In this document: in pieces, positions 36,601 to 48,139 of the stretch
Layout: each line of letters begins with the position of its first letter
How positions within the stretch are numbered: the first letter of the stretch is position 1
Assembly (NCBI GenBank): GCA_914767715.1
Contig: OU612070.1
Location: 16,757,501 to 16,821,500, forward strand
Source: Membranipora membranacea
Taxonomy: Eukaryota > Bryozoa > Gymnolaemata > Cheilostomatida > Membraniporidae
DNA: 64,000 nt
Reading direction: 5' to 3'
Made by a program: the position numbers and the translations under genes
The notes under the pieces: model-generated
Told to the model about the DNA's origin: nothing
The model's database searches: none
Seen by the model: only the letters and a program-made list of their open reading frames with translations

Positions 36601-39600
36601 AAAGTATTGGTTTTGAGATATACCATTTATTTCTTACAGTATAGTCTCATTAATAAGCCAAATTAGTGTTGCCAGTTATGCAGTAAAATTTCTATCTCTT
36701 TTTCTGTGATGAGGTTTATGAATTTCCATTTGCTCTTTTCTAAATCTATCTTATTTGCTATTCTTTTGTGATGCTATAAAGGTAAAAGAAAGGTGTTTTG
36801 CAAGTTTGAAGGCATGTTATTTCATTTCGAACTCGGGCAGATATTGATCTTTACAGGGACTATGTGGTAAGCACATTTACTGTAGCGTTGTAGGGGGTTG
36901 TCGATGGCCGAGAGCTCATCATTAATTATGCATGTGTGATTAGCTATAAGTCTATTGAGGATTATATACTCTCACAGATAAAGCTAATGGAACACATGGC
37001 ATGGATTGTTTATTTTACTGAAAGACATTGACAGCTTTGGTTGACATTTTTTCTTGGCTTCTGTTTTAATTTTGTCAAAAGTGTCATTAGGACTCTCTGC
37101 ACCGAACGTGCACTGGTGTTTGCTGACAACAGATTAAGGATTGCTTGCTGCTGCTCGGTTACCTGAAGGGAATCTTGTTGGTGTTAAAGCTAAACAGCTG
37201 ACTCTAGGATTAGAACATTAACAGTACAATCGACTTAAAACTTCAATCTGAAAATCCTTTGAGTGCTGTTTCTCAAGTCAAGCTTTCAAGCAAACACAAG
37301 TCCAGCTTTGATTGAGGATTATTTGGGATATTACTCAATGCTACCGCACCTCATATAGGGAATTATGTACCATGTTGAAATGGAAGATTAAATCATCTAT
37401 TACCTCAGGCAGCGCTGATACTTCGAGTATATCACAGTATTCGTCTTCTCTAGCTGATAGTGACGAGATTCTTATAGATACATACAACACTAATGTAAGT
37501 GATCCTCAACTTAGCTTGGTTTGTTTAGGTCACATATTACTGGCTGTCTCCTATACACGCCATGATCATAGCATGATAGGTCATACCAATTTGTAACCGC
37601 TTCTACATTTGTGATTGTTCTGCTGTCCTCGTGATCCTCAACTCAGTGAGGTTTTTTGTTCACATAACTGGCTGTCACATATACCCTAGTTGTGGTCCTG
37701 ACAGGAAAAGGTTATACCATGTTGTAACCACTCTTACAGAAATGGTTGTTTTGCTGTAGTTGGCAATGACGAGCTTTCAAAGGCAGGAAGTTTGCATAAA
37801 GTTTTCCTAGAGTTTTGTTCGTAATCCAGGGGACATTAGTTTCTGTTGCCCCCAACATGGTCAATACAAATGAGGTTTTGTGCTATTAAGGACAATCAGT
37901 TGTTGGGAGGCTAATTGTTTACCCGAAATATTTTCCATTTTGCTTACTTTGGTTTTTCAACAATCGGAGCAATAGCTATATAATTAAGTTGTTGTCATGT
38001 GAGAAAGTCTCTAATTCTGCCATCAGTCTGGTTCCAGGTAAATCCAATATGGTGTTTGAACTTTGTTGAACTCTTTTCCACAAAATTAGATTGGAATACA
38101 TGAATAAAAACAGTTTAATTGTATGTTACATATAACTTTATTATATGTTCCACATGGTTGTTGACCTCATGTAACAATTGAGTCTAGATTGATTTTCTTG
38201 TCTCCATTAGTTGCTTAGCAGATAAGAGCATCAGGATTCTAAATTAGAATAAGATCATTTCCGAGAGAGTATTGGGTTGTATAGGATTTAAATAGTAATT
38301 TTATCATGCCTAGATTGTTGTTTTTATTCTAAATGTAGATAAAATATCACGTTTTATAGAGTATCTATTGATTTAATTCATTTTAGAATAGTAACATAAT
38401 ACCTCTCTGTCTACCAGGTGTTTTCTAATCCTATCTGTATCGCCTGTAGGTATAAACAGATTCGTCATCAAAATAAATAAGTCACATATCATTTCCGTGT
38501 GGACAAATTCAACTAAAGCGGAAGAAATTGGAGGGAGGGGGTACTTTTACCTGCATTCTGTAAGATTGAACTGCTTGGGTAAACTTGATCCTGATAATTC
38601 TGTTGCACCCATAAATGTATAAATAGTAAGTATCTATATGTTTGTAGTTGCACCCATAGACAAAAACACAATGTGTTTTGCATTTGGTTGCACCCTTCCC
38701 ATCCTTCAAACCCATCAATGTTTCTACGATCTCATATTACTTGACAGTTACGAGAAATGATGCAGGATCTGCAGGTAGGATTCACGGCGGCCATGACAGA
38801 GTTATCTAAAATACAAGACGAGGATCGAGAGCTTCACGAGAAACTGGACAGCTCTAAGAAAGAACATGAAATTCAAATGAAAGATGTTTACGATCTGGTT
38901 CAAAAACTCCAGGTATGACAAGAGTGGAGGCTGCGTAGATGATTGATACAGTTCATGTTCGATCCTGTTTGCCTGCATTCCAGTTGCTCCCCTTCTACTG
39001 GTCACCAGTGGAGAGGGAGCAACTTCCGAATGCAGGCAAATGGAACACATTTGCTCTAGCTTCTTCTATTCGCCGAACCAGCGTCATGTTGCAACATTAT
39101 TTAATTATATGTATTTCATTAAATGAACATGAGACATTTGGTACGGGCATAGACTTAGCAATAAATTATTAGGTATGTGGGTAATCAATGTTTATGTGAT
39201 AGCTCGGAATGACCCATCAGCTAATTTACCTGCATGATCAGACATGATAACCTGCGCTGACCGTCTGTTCGTCTGTGATGTGAGATGTCCGATGACTGGG
39301 TCAGTGTTTCTCTCAAGGGATGCCACATTACAATCAAAGTTTGGTCCATTTCACACAAAGTCATGAGAACTGCTGCTTTACTCTAAAACTATAATACATC
39401 AATGATGGAAGCAAGTTACATTTCCGATTCCGACTTTAATATTTGCTGCTTGTTGCATTCACTGAATGTTTGAAATATTCAATTTATTAAATTAAATTTT
39501 TTAAATGTTTAATTCATCAAATTTTATTATAGAAACAATGTGATGACATACAGTACCAAATAGAGGTCTCTAATAAAAATCAGATAAAGATGGAGAAGCA

Positions 39601-42600
39601 GATGAAGAAGCTGAAGAGTGAGAGATTCGCTGCCGAGGTCAGAGGTCAGCAGATGTCGCTGACTCTGGATAATCTAAATCACAGTAACTCTCACTACAGA
39701 TCTGCAGCTGGAGAGTCAGATAATCCAGCTTATACTACCAGTCCTATGCTCAAATCATTCATCGCCAGTCTTCCTTTGCCAGAAGGTTAGTCAGTAATAT
39801 CAAACTATAAAATACTGCTTAACTCTGATGGCGATAAAATAGGAGTTAAAGGAAGTAACTCCTTGCACTAAATAATGACCTATAGCAGCACAATACCAAG
39901 GAGGAATAGAGTACCGATCCACCCAATACGATAACAAAATACCACAAACATAAAAAATACTATTTAAAATCTCTTATAATATATTTAATTTCATAAGTTT
40001 ATGCAAAAAACCAACGCTAGATTCTTCTCACAATCTTTATGGCCTTGCAATTAATTACTCTGCAGCATATGTTTACGGCAGGTTGGCCAGACAGGTGAAC
40101 ACTAAACAAAGAGGAAGGGTGTATGTCGGTCACACCACATGCCTTTTTTATTCCACCCTAATGAAGTGGGCTGCATGAATCAGCCGCGTCCCTTGTGGGT
40201 GATAAGCGTGGCATGTTAAAACCTTGCTGCTAATTATAATGATGTAGGGGTTACCTGTAGTAAATTATCGGGCTTTCTAGGTGGTCCAAAAATCTTGTTT
40301 ATTAAAATCCATGCCTCAGGAATTTGAGTTGTCCAAAAGTGTTATATAAGCTTACTTAACTTTTGCCTGCGCTTGCTTTGATAAACAAAATCAACTCTTA
40401 TTAAAACCCAAACATATGCTAAATTTAGAAGCCTCATTTACCCCCACTGCCCTCCTACAATATGAAATTATCACAGAGTACTCTGTGAAATTATACTGTC
40501 AATCTATATCTCAACCTGGAAGTAGCTATAATCAATCACGTAACAAACAGCATGGAAGCAGCCATCTGCTATGAGTGCAATAATGTTATGCAGAAAGGAA
40601 TTGCAGAAGAAAGCATCGATTGAATTGTTTTCCCTTTTTATTGATGGCTATTTTTGAAAAACAATCTTACCATATGAATTGGTAATGCAAATGAAGTTTT
40701 GCGAAAAAACAACCTTAATTTTTTATCGGTCAACAATTTATTATCAGTAACGCTGGCTATCACAGGTTTTTAACTGAGGTATTTTTGCTGTTCTATCTAT
40801 AGAAATGGAGGATATAGAGGATCACCATTCGGATTCTGATGAGAGTTTAGTGGCTGTCACACAGAAATCTATCATGCTGTCTAATGTTCTCGCACAGAAG
40901 GCCTTCACCAACCATAATCATAATAACAGCAGCAACGCCAACAACCAATCAGATAAATCAAGTATTCTGGTGAGTTTTCCTTGGGTAATCAAAAGGGGGC
41001 AACTCTGTGTGTCCAGCATAGGTGTATGTTAGCCTTATCTCAAAAGCCTTTGAAATAAGGCTAGACATATCCAGTAAAACAGTGAGCTCTTGTACAGTTA
41101 CAATGGGCCGGTATGGTCATGTTTTCCATGGAATAGTATATTCAGCTGTCAATGCAAATTTTGAACTGAATGAAACTTCTTGGAAACCGTGTTTAATTTC
41201 TATAAGTCAGTCCCACGGGACTTTGCTGAACAAAAAAACATGCATATCTCGAATGGCAACCGGAAGCAAAAGATCAGCTTTTGTTGAGAGGGACAGAAAA
41301 CAAGTCTTTTTTGAATCACATTTGTTATTGGGCTGTTTCATTCATGTGGTGTGGCCATGTAGGTTAAACCTAGATATCCAGGGTTAGGCTGTCTCATACT
41401 ATATCGTACATGAACCAACATTGAATTGTGTCATGCCAGACATAAAATTTACTCAAGAGAGATTAGCAGGTGCCATATAGTAAGCTACTAGTATAGGATT
41501 TGGCCCGTGGCCTGAACAAGTATTTTTCTAACATCAATAAATGATGGCATTCTTTTATTTTTCGTTCCAATTATTATGCAATCAAATCTGTGTTTAGGAG
41601 ATTATTTGTAATCTATTGTTTTCCTATATTTACTTAGCAGCACTTTTTTGTCTCGGACTTTGTTTATGTTTCCGACAAGAGATGTTTGATTTGATGTAGG
41701 AGAATATCAATATTCTATGCTTACATGAATACTATGTTACACAGCTTTCCAGCATAATATTTACCAAAAATGCAAAGTACAATGGCAAGCTATTTTTGGT
41801 TATTTTATTGTTTATCCAATGGCTTCCTCATACTGACCAAACATGATGACTTCTTTTTATGACAAAGAGAGGAATAATAGCTTTTATTTATCCACCATTA
41901 TGTCGGAGATAGGAATCATGGTATGGCCATGGTGATGATAAGTAATGTCTAGGTTGTCCTGCCAAGAAATCAGCTTCATTAAAGGATTAGGCTAATTTTC
42001 TTGTGGTGACGTCACTTTGCCCCTACATGATTAGCAGCGTTACTCGATGATCCTGAGCCCAAGGCGAAGATAACAATACATGATTACCTTCGTCTCAAGA
42101 TCAGAGCATCGAACACTGGGCCATCCACTCTGCTAAGCATCTAAATTATTGTTCCCCAATGCGTCACAAATTACCGTCAAGGGCCTACATCTGCTCAGTG
42201 TGCAGGCATGGTGATTAGGTAGAATTCTTAGACTTAGAGCATCGCGTCAATAAGCCTGTCTTGGCAAACTTTGTTCGGTGGGGATGGGGAGGGCTACCCT
42301 CCCGCCAAACAGAGCTTGTCAAGACAGCTAAGAGTCAATAAACGGAAGTTTATAGAGTACATACATACTCTACTTATGACTCGTTTCCTCAAGGGAAACC
42401 AGCAATGATTTTACTCTTTCACATTGTGTCTTTCTCATGCCATAAAAATCCAATTCCTTTTTTATATTTTCAGAGTTCTGAGCATCAAGCTGAATACCAG
42501 AGTGACGAGAGAAGATTACATGGGAACACTGTGCAGCCAACTCGGGCCCAAAGTATGTACAATCATCATATCTACTTAAAGTTTCTTGTATACCGGGCTG

Positions 42601-45600
42601 TAACATGGCCGCCCTACATTGTTTTGGAACTCGGTAAGATGGGTATTGTTTGGTAACGGTAGTGTGGGACAGTTGATCAGGATTGTTTACGGGATTCACT
42701 CTTCCATTTTCTAGTTCAAAGACAGAAAATTGCTGCAAGCATTGTTGAAGAAGAGAGAAACTACTGTACAACCTTGTATAATATCCAGGAGAACTACAAC
42801 AAAACCCTTAATAGTTCAGGAGCTCTGTCTGCACGAGATTCCAGGTATGATTTTATTTGGTTTGATGATTTTCAATTATCAGATTTAGTCCCTTTATTCA
42901 AGTTTATGTGTAACTAGTGTTTGTTACTTGTACCAGGTAACGGAAAAGCAATCAAACGAGAGAAAAGTTGTCCCTGGATATTTATATATCTCACCACAGG
43001 ATAAATCTATATCTAATTTTCAGGCCTTTATTTGATTATGTTATGCCGCTATTTTAATTTCAACACATTACTTTATTTTTAGTCGTATATTCCCAGCCAG
43101 CCTGACCGCAATCTATGAATACCACTGCGATGTGCTGAGGAGGTTAGAGAGTAGACTTATGCAATGGAAGCAACAAGATATCCTCGGTGATATCTTCGGC
43201 AAATTCTCTCAAACCAAACATGTGAGTCTGCCGCGCATTGGATTACTTCTGACTGCGTTAAAGGGTCATTCTTATTAGAAAATTTGATATATTACCCCTG
43301 TAAATCGAATAATGTAAGTTCATACGGCAAATAAAAATCATAAAAAAATAAAACTTGTGGAAAATAGTGGTCATATGGAGACAATAAATCCCAATTGATT
43401 GATCCCAATTATCAGAGTTGCAGCAGTTTTACTACAATTAGGATCACAGGCTGTTTTATTTCGTATGCCCTTTATATACACTTAAAGACTTTTTGGCCTG
43501 TTGGTAATGGCGTGTAGATGAAAAGAGCCTGCTGCAGTTTGCCTACATAACTGTAAATTGAGGTTCAAGGCTACAGTGTTTGATCTTTGGCAGCGGGCCC
43601 TTTTTCTGGCATAGTTTCAGGGATCAGTGAGTTCAGGTGGTCCTAACTAGTCCCTGGATGAATTAAGATGTCTCATTTACTTGATGGGCAGCTCAAAATC
43701 AAATAAGCCTTTACCTCCCCAATGCCTGTCAAAATTAGCAATCAGTGAACAATTCAGATCAATAAATCACTCGTACAGTCAGCGAGATTCCTCAAATCTG
43801 CAGGGCTAAACGCTGCGGGAGAGTTTAGAGTAGATAGAAAGTAAAAGGTGGTATAATGCGGGCCCCTCGAAATCTGCGGATTATGTCTCCTCACCGTTGG
43901 CGAAGCAGATTAGAAAGGGTTTAGAGTTGTATTGATTCCCCATTCAGAACATTCAGAAAACAGGATACAAACATTTCAATTCCACCACCCCCTTGATAGT
44001 ATGCTTTGCCTGCGGCTGAACGCATTTATAAGAATTAAACAAAACAGTATTGAATATCAATAAACGTGAGTAATGGTGTAATGTTATCTAAATGTTGGAG
44101 TGTTGTGATTGATTTAAAACAACAAACCTCAGCTCATTCATTGCTATGATGTTCACTGGCGGCAATTGTCAAGTAACCATATGCATAAAACAATTACTTC
44201 TTGCACTCGATTAACTATAGTATATGAAAGGGTAAGGTTACACAGTTACAGAGGGCAGGCAAATTACAAAAAGGAGAAATGGGGACCAAGTTTTTACAAA
44301 ATTGGGTTTGATAAATGTAAGGCTATTCCTGAATCTATATTTGTGCAATGAATAGATCGATAATGAATGTGGAAGTTGGGGCAATCAAAAGAACTTCTAT
44401 GATGATGAGATGGTGAGCTTTGCTTAATTTTTTGTGCTAAATTATCGACAATCGTATTTGTCAAGCATTAATGATTGGATAAATAATCAACATATTTCTA
44501 TCTTTGACAGGTTGATATTTTTGCCCAGTATAGAGATTACATTGACAACTTCACAATAGCTCTGAGGTCTATCAGAAAGTTGAATAAGACATCCGAGAGA
44601 TTTAGGAGCACTTTAAAGGTGTGTCAGCGGGAGACAGGTGGAGATAAACTGTCATTAGTCAACCACCTGCTAGCACCTGTTAGAAGAATGCCGAACTATG
44701 TACTCCATATCAAGGTGAGGACTGTCATAATCAATATACTCAAATATCCTTTTAAATTTTTTTATATCCAATAAAATTTTGCTTACTTTGTCACGCTCAT
44801 GGAAGTTCATCGGAATGCTTGAAGTAAAAGTTTGTAAACCCATAAGAAAATCACTACCACTAAGTTTGCTAAAGTTTAAAGTTAGAAAAATCAAATACTG
44901 GATTGAATTGTGCACATTATAATGTTATATTTTGCAGAGGTTGCTTAAATACACAAGTATGGACCATCCCGATAGGTTCTTCCTGGAGTCTAGTCTAGCT
45001 ACATTCAGATCTAACCTACTGTCTATGAATGAGGCTATGGAGAGAACTATACAAATCGCTGCCTCCTCCGACAGCAGCAGTAGTAAAAGGTAAACACACT
45101 TATCAGTAGTTCTCGAAAATTGCAGTCATTTCCTCTTGTTTGAGGGGGGGGGGGGCGCCAAGATGGGGCAAGAGTCAGAGAGGCTTAGAATAGCTCGGTT
45201 CTTTTGTGTTTCAATATCCCACCTTGATGCATTTTTATGAGCCAATATGCTACTCAATACAAAGAATGTAAAACCTTATCCATACTAAGTTTACATTCAA
45301 ATAATGCCTTAATTCAAGCTAGCCGGCAGTTGATTCTCTTAAATTCTGATATACTGTAATTCAAATACACAAATATCAAATATGATATATGTAAACTTAT
45401 TTATATTTGAAGGTCTTTGGAAACCTGCAGTTGGTCAAGTCATGAAGAAGACCAGAGAATGTCCACAGCAACAAAAGATAGCGGAATTCACTCAAACTGT
45501 GATCTAGATTCACATGATGATGAGCTATCAGCCCTCCATTACAAGAGAAGGACGACAAAGCATTGTGGGAATGATTCTGATAGCTCAGACCCACGTAGAG

Positions 45601-47188
45601 GTATGTTTTTAAAACTATAAATTATTTTTTCTCTGAAACTATGTCCGTTAAACACCTAACTTGATGTGCTATACATGGAAATTGTTCAGGGAGGTGAATT
45701 TATATGAATTTTCAGGTCAATACTTGGTCAACAAATAACATATTACTGGTGTTAGTGTGTAAATTTAATCGGATTTGTATCAATATTTGAATTTCCTACT
45801 CAGGCAAAGTATGTTTGCGCTGCCGTGAAATTGTTTGTTGTTTGAGTTAATTAAATGAGATGCGTGAAATATTTTACACCGAAAAGTTAATTTTGATGTA
45901 AAACAAACCATTAACAATTTCAGGTAAACAAGCCAACTTTGTATGGATGGAATTTGATATGAAAGGGATTTTTGCATTTATAGAGCTTCCACCGAGACCA
46001 AAGAGTATGTTGGATTTCACTCGCTTAGAAAACAAGGTATCTTCGCTGCCACGCAGAAGTAAAACTCCGACTGCCGGACATCAGAGTACCCCTTATGACC
46101 TGCCTCACAGATCGAGTAGTCTAAAGCCATCCCTGTCTCACTCCACTCCTAATCTACTCGATGATTTAGATACAGATCCGAGCTTCACAAAACTACAGTC
46201 AACCTTATCGCTCAAACAAAAACCTAAACACAAGGTGTGTACATGGTTTATATGATGCTGTGATATATTGGTTAAGTATCAGCCTGGGCCATATGTTGCA
46301 GGGTTTTCTCAATCCAAATTAAGAACTTAAACAGATTGTTAAAGTTCACTGACAGCATCAAAATACCTAATTTACGACCCTACATTATCTAAATTTAAGT
46401 TTCATTAGCTGGAGAATGTTTATAGTTGTCTTCCTTTCATACAATGACAAACAACTCCAAAATACTTGAAAGAATTTCATCATTGATCATTGTTTTCTTT
46501 TTCAGGTACATTTTAAGAATCTGCCGGAGGATTGTGAGCACTCGTCAGGCTCAGGTGGTCCTCGTACGAGCAGAAAAATGAAGAAAAGATCCATCACTGA
46601 TACCCTCAGGATATTCTTCAACAAAAGAAGGTGCGTTTTCGTTTAAGATAAGATATCTCTCTAACCAGGGAGGGTGGTATATTCCACCCTCTCTCTGCTC
46701 TAACCCTTTGGTTTGCATTACTGGTTTTATACATAAATATTTAATCTTTGATTGAAGCACCAGCTAGAAACTATCTTATCGTGCATAATTTAGGTTTTCC
46801 CGAATGCAGGGTAATTCATTAAATTCTAATTTGAAATGCACATATTTAATCAAGGAGTATTTCTTAGTTTAATCTTTATCTGTGAAATGATCAGCTTACA
46901 CAGAACTATGATCCTGTCACTGTTTAATCAAAGCTGACCCATGTTTTCTTTGTTATCAGGGGTTCTGGTCGTCATAGTAACAGTGATATGTCAGATAGCT
47001 GCTGTGATCTCACCTCCTCTATGGATGAGGCACCCCGACCCGCGCCTCCACAAATGTTTGCCAATAATAATACAGATGATAGCGACGCTGCTGGCATGAA
47101 AACACAACTTCCGTCACATTCAGCCTTATCCTTCCTAGAATCAGACACTTACGAGGATGAGAATGGAGACCCCTATAGTGTTGTGTAG
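33623..47188 (+). CDS. ARHGEF33: ARHGEF33-like Rho guanine nucleotide exchange factor
   Basis: Thirteen coding exons: 33623-33727 (exon 1a), 38748-38912, 39533-39785, 40803-40969, 42474-42552, 42715-42844, 43083-43221, 44511-44714, 44938-45089, 45413-45600, 45924-46234, 46506-46630, 46960-47188 (2247 nt, 748 aa). Exon 2-3 is a coiled coil (GFTAAMTELSKIQDEDRELHE; human ARHGEF33 has GFTEAMQELSRIQ). Residues ~257-464 are a Dbl-homology domain: a VEEERNY helix, RIFPASLTAIYEYH, ILGDIFGKFS, and LLAPVRRMPNYVLHI, the conserved helix that contacts Rho GTPases. No PH domain is visible, as in ARHGEF33. The rest is Ser-rich and disordered, with DSGIHS (human DTGIHS) and a basic segment before the end. 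It should activate a Rho-family GTPase; which one is unknown. Orthology is from remembered alignment. Confidence 0.85.
35704..35968. repeat. Diverged tandem duplication, period about 138 bp
   Basis: tcgcctg at 35704 and 35842 begin copies sharing ggta-accagac, ggcggtatt / ggcagtatt, attcatcacc, ctacataaatga and tgctcaatc, with scattered substitutions. Confidence 0.75.
36000..36185. repeat. Foldback element in ARHGEF33-like intron
   Basis: tttttcagacaaacttctcc at the left faces gaaggagaattctgtcaaaa at the right, with ttataaaagctatcatt / aatgatagcttatataa inside. The ends aaagctg / cagcttt pair. Confidence 0.75.
37372..37494 (+). CDS. ARHGEF33: Alternative first coding exon (1b) of the ARHGEF33-like gene
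   Basis: ATG at 37372 opens 41 codons (MLKWKIKSSITSGSADTSSI, Ser-rich, then an acidic end DSDEILIDTYNTN) ending exactly at a strong donor, AAT|gtaagt, in phase 0. Exon 2 (38748) starts in phase 0, so this exon can replace exon 1a and would give a 754-aa isoform with a basic/Ser-rich N terminus instead of the acidic one. No acceptor is needed if it is transcribed from its own promoter. Including 1a and 1b together would also keep frame. Confidence 0.65.
37500..37757. repeat. Diverged tandem duplication, period about 132 bp
   Basis: gatcctcaact at 37501 and 37633 begin copies sharing ggctgtc, cata-accatg/tt and ttgtaacc, then a tgattgtt-tgctgt end. It starts immediately after the exon-1b donor. 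Confidence 0.75.
38968..39040. repeat. Foldback element family A (ARHGEF33-like intron 2)
   Basis: tttgcctgcattccagttgc at the left and gcaacttccgaatgcaggca at the right with ctactggtcaccagtggag in the centre. The best-preserved family A copy, about 55 bp after the exon-2 donor. Weaker copies lie at 8607 and 61491. Confidence 0.85.
39786..42473. other. Introns 3 and 4 of the ARHGEF33-like gene (exon 40803-40969 between them)
   Basis: Apart from the exon, I see no gene. Intron 4 opens with a family A-like word (agggggcaactct) and a small hairpin (gccttatctc / gaaataaggc, about 41032-41062). It also has a 121-codon open frame at 41022-41387 without splice or family support, and a foldback at 42253-42335 (ctgtcttggcaaactttgtt facing aaacagagcttgtcaagaca). 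Confidence 0.5.
42253..42335. repeat. Foldback element with G/C-rich core
   Basis: ctgtcttggcaaactttgtt pairs with aaacagagcttgtcaagaca around gggtgg-like and ccctcccgcc words. Similar in style to family B. Confidence 0.7.
43222..44510. other. Intron 7 of the ARHGEF33-like gene
   Basis: 1.29 kb with no recognisable exon. Short open frames near 44166-44351 are not supported by splice sites or similarity. Confidence 0.5.
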
Positions 47189-47606
47189 ATAGTTTCAGTA
47201 GTGAGGGGTGGTGGGTGTCCCACCCTCCCTTGTTTCAGTGTCGTCACCAATTCTTCAACTATTTTTTTGTAGCTTTTACTTAATAGAGTGTTTGTGCTTC
47301 TACAAGTTGTGCTAAGTAATCTTGATGTGATTTTTAGTGATATAACAAGTTCTGTATTTTGCTAACTGAGGTATGCATCTTGTACTGTTTTGTTTTTGAT
47401 TGACAAATGCCGTTATGAAATACTGACAGAAGGCAATTCTGCATCGGTTTTCTGTGATATTTACAAAAACCATTGACTGATTTTTTTATATTTATAATAT
47501 TATCTAGTATCTCTTGGGCGACAGCTTTTTGAAAGCAAATTCTTGGGTGCTTTGTTGTACTGTTTTTAATGTATCTAACACATGTACAGCATAGCATCAT
47601 ATGTCA

Positions 47607-47612
47607 AATAAA
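47607..47612 (+). terminator. Candidate polyadenylation signal for the ARHGEF33-like gene
   Basis: AATAAA 419 bp after the stop and 528 bp before the YIF1 ATG, so it would end the upstream transcript within this short spacer. Confidence 0.6.
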
Positions 47613-48139
47613 ATAGTAACAATACACACAACGTACATGATGTAGCCTTTATTGTTTATTGAATATATTACAACGGATCAGTGAAGTTTTTTAGGCACTT
47701 TTCACTTCTCAGAATAGATCACAAGCGAGCATAAATCAGTGAGCTTGAGAAAGTTACAGATTGAGCGTTAGATGTTATCTGACCAGAGAGCCATATTTGC
47801 CTCTATTCGCCATTAAAAAAAGGAAGCAAGTACTTAAGCCAAGTCACATTGTGCCATGCAGTTGCTGCAACTGCAACTCGTGTCCTTGGCTGTAATCAAT
47901 CGATCAATGCTCTTTCCTTTGGTATTGAAAAATTAGGAGTTGTCAGTCAGTGCTCATGCAAATAACTGATAGAATTGGAGTTGCTGGGCTACAATACACC
48001 AACCGGATACAGGTCCAACAAGACAACAGCAAAACTTCTTCCTTTTTACCACAATTTGGAAAGCACAGGCAGTTCACCAAATTGCACTGTCATTTTCGAT
48101 AATAACAACACTTCCAGAAGATAACATCTCAAGACAATT
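47613..48139. other. ARHGEF33-YIF1 spacer
   Basis: The promoter and 5'UTR of YIF1 must lie here if transcription starts close by. I see no clear TATA box and no repeat. Confidence 0.4.

Larger units (their letters stand above)
33728..37371. other. Intron between alternative first exons
   Basis: No convincing exon. Contents: a 138-bp-period tandem duplication (35704-35968) and a foldback element at 36000-36185. A short Met-initiated frame at 36371 (MWRKKADENSKELHS) looks exon-like, but its donor phase does not fit exon 2. Confidence 0.45.

Noticed and set aside
41022-41387. 121-codon open frame inside an ARHGEF33-like intron
   Set aside because: No splice sites in phase, no recognisable motif, and it begins in a small hairpin; most likely a chance open frame.
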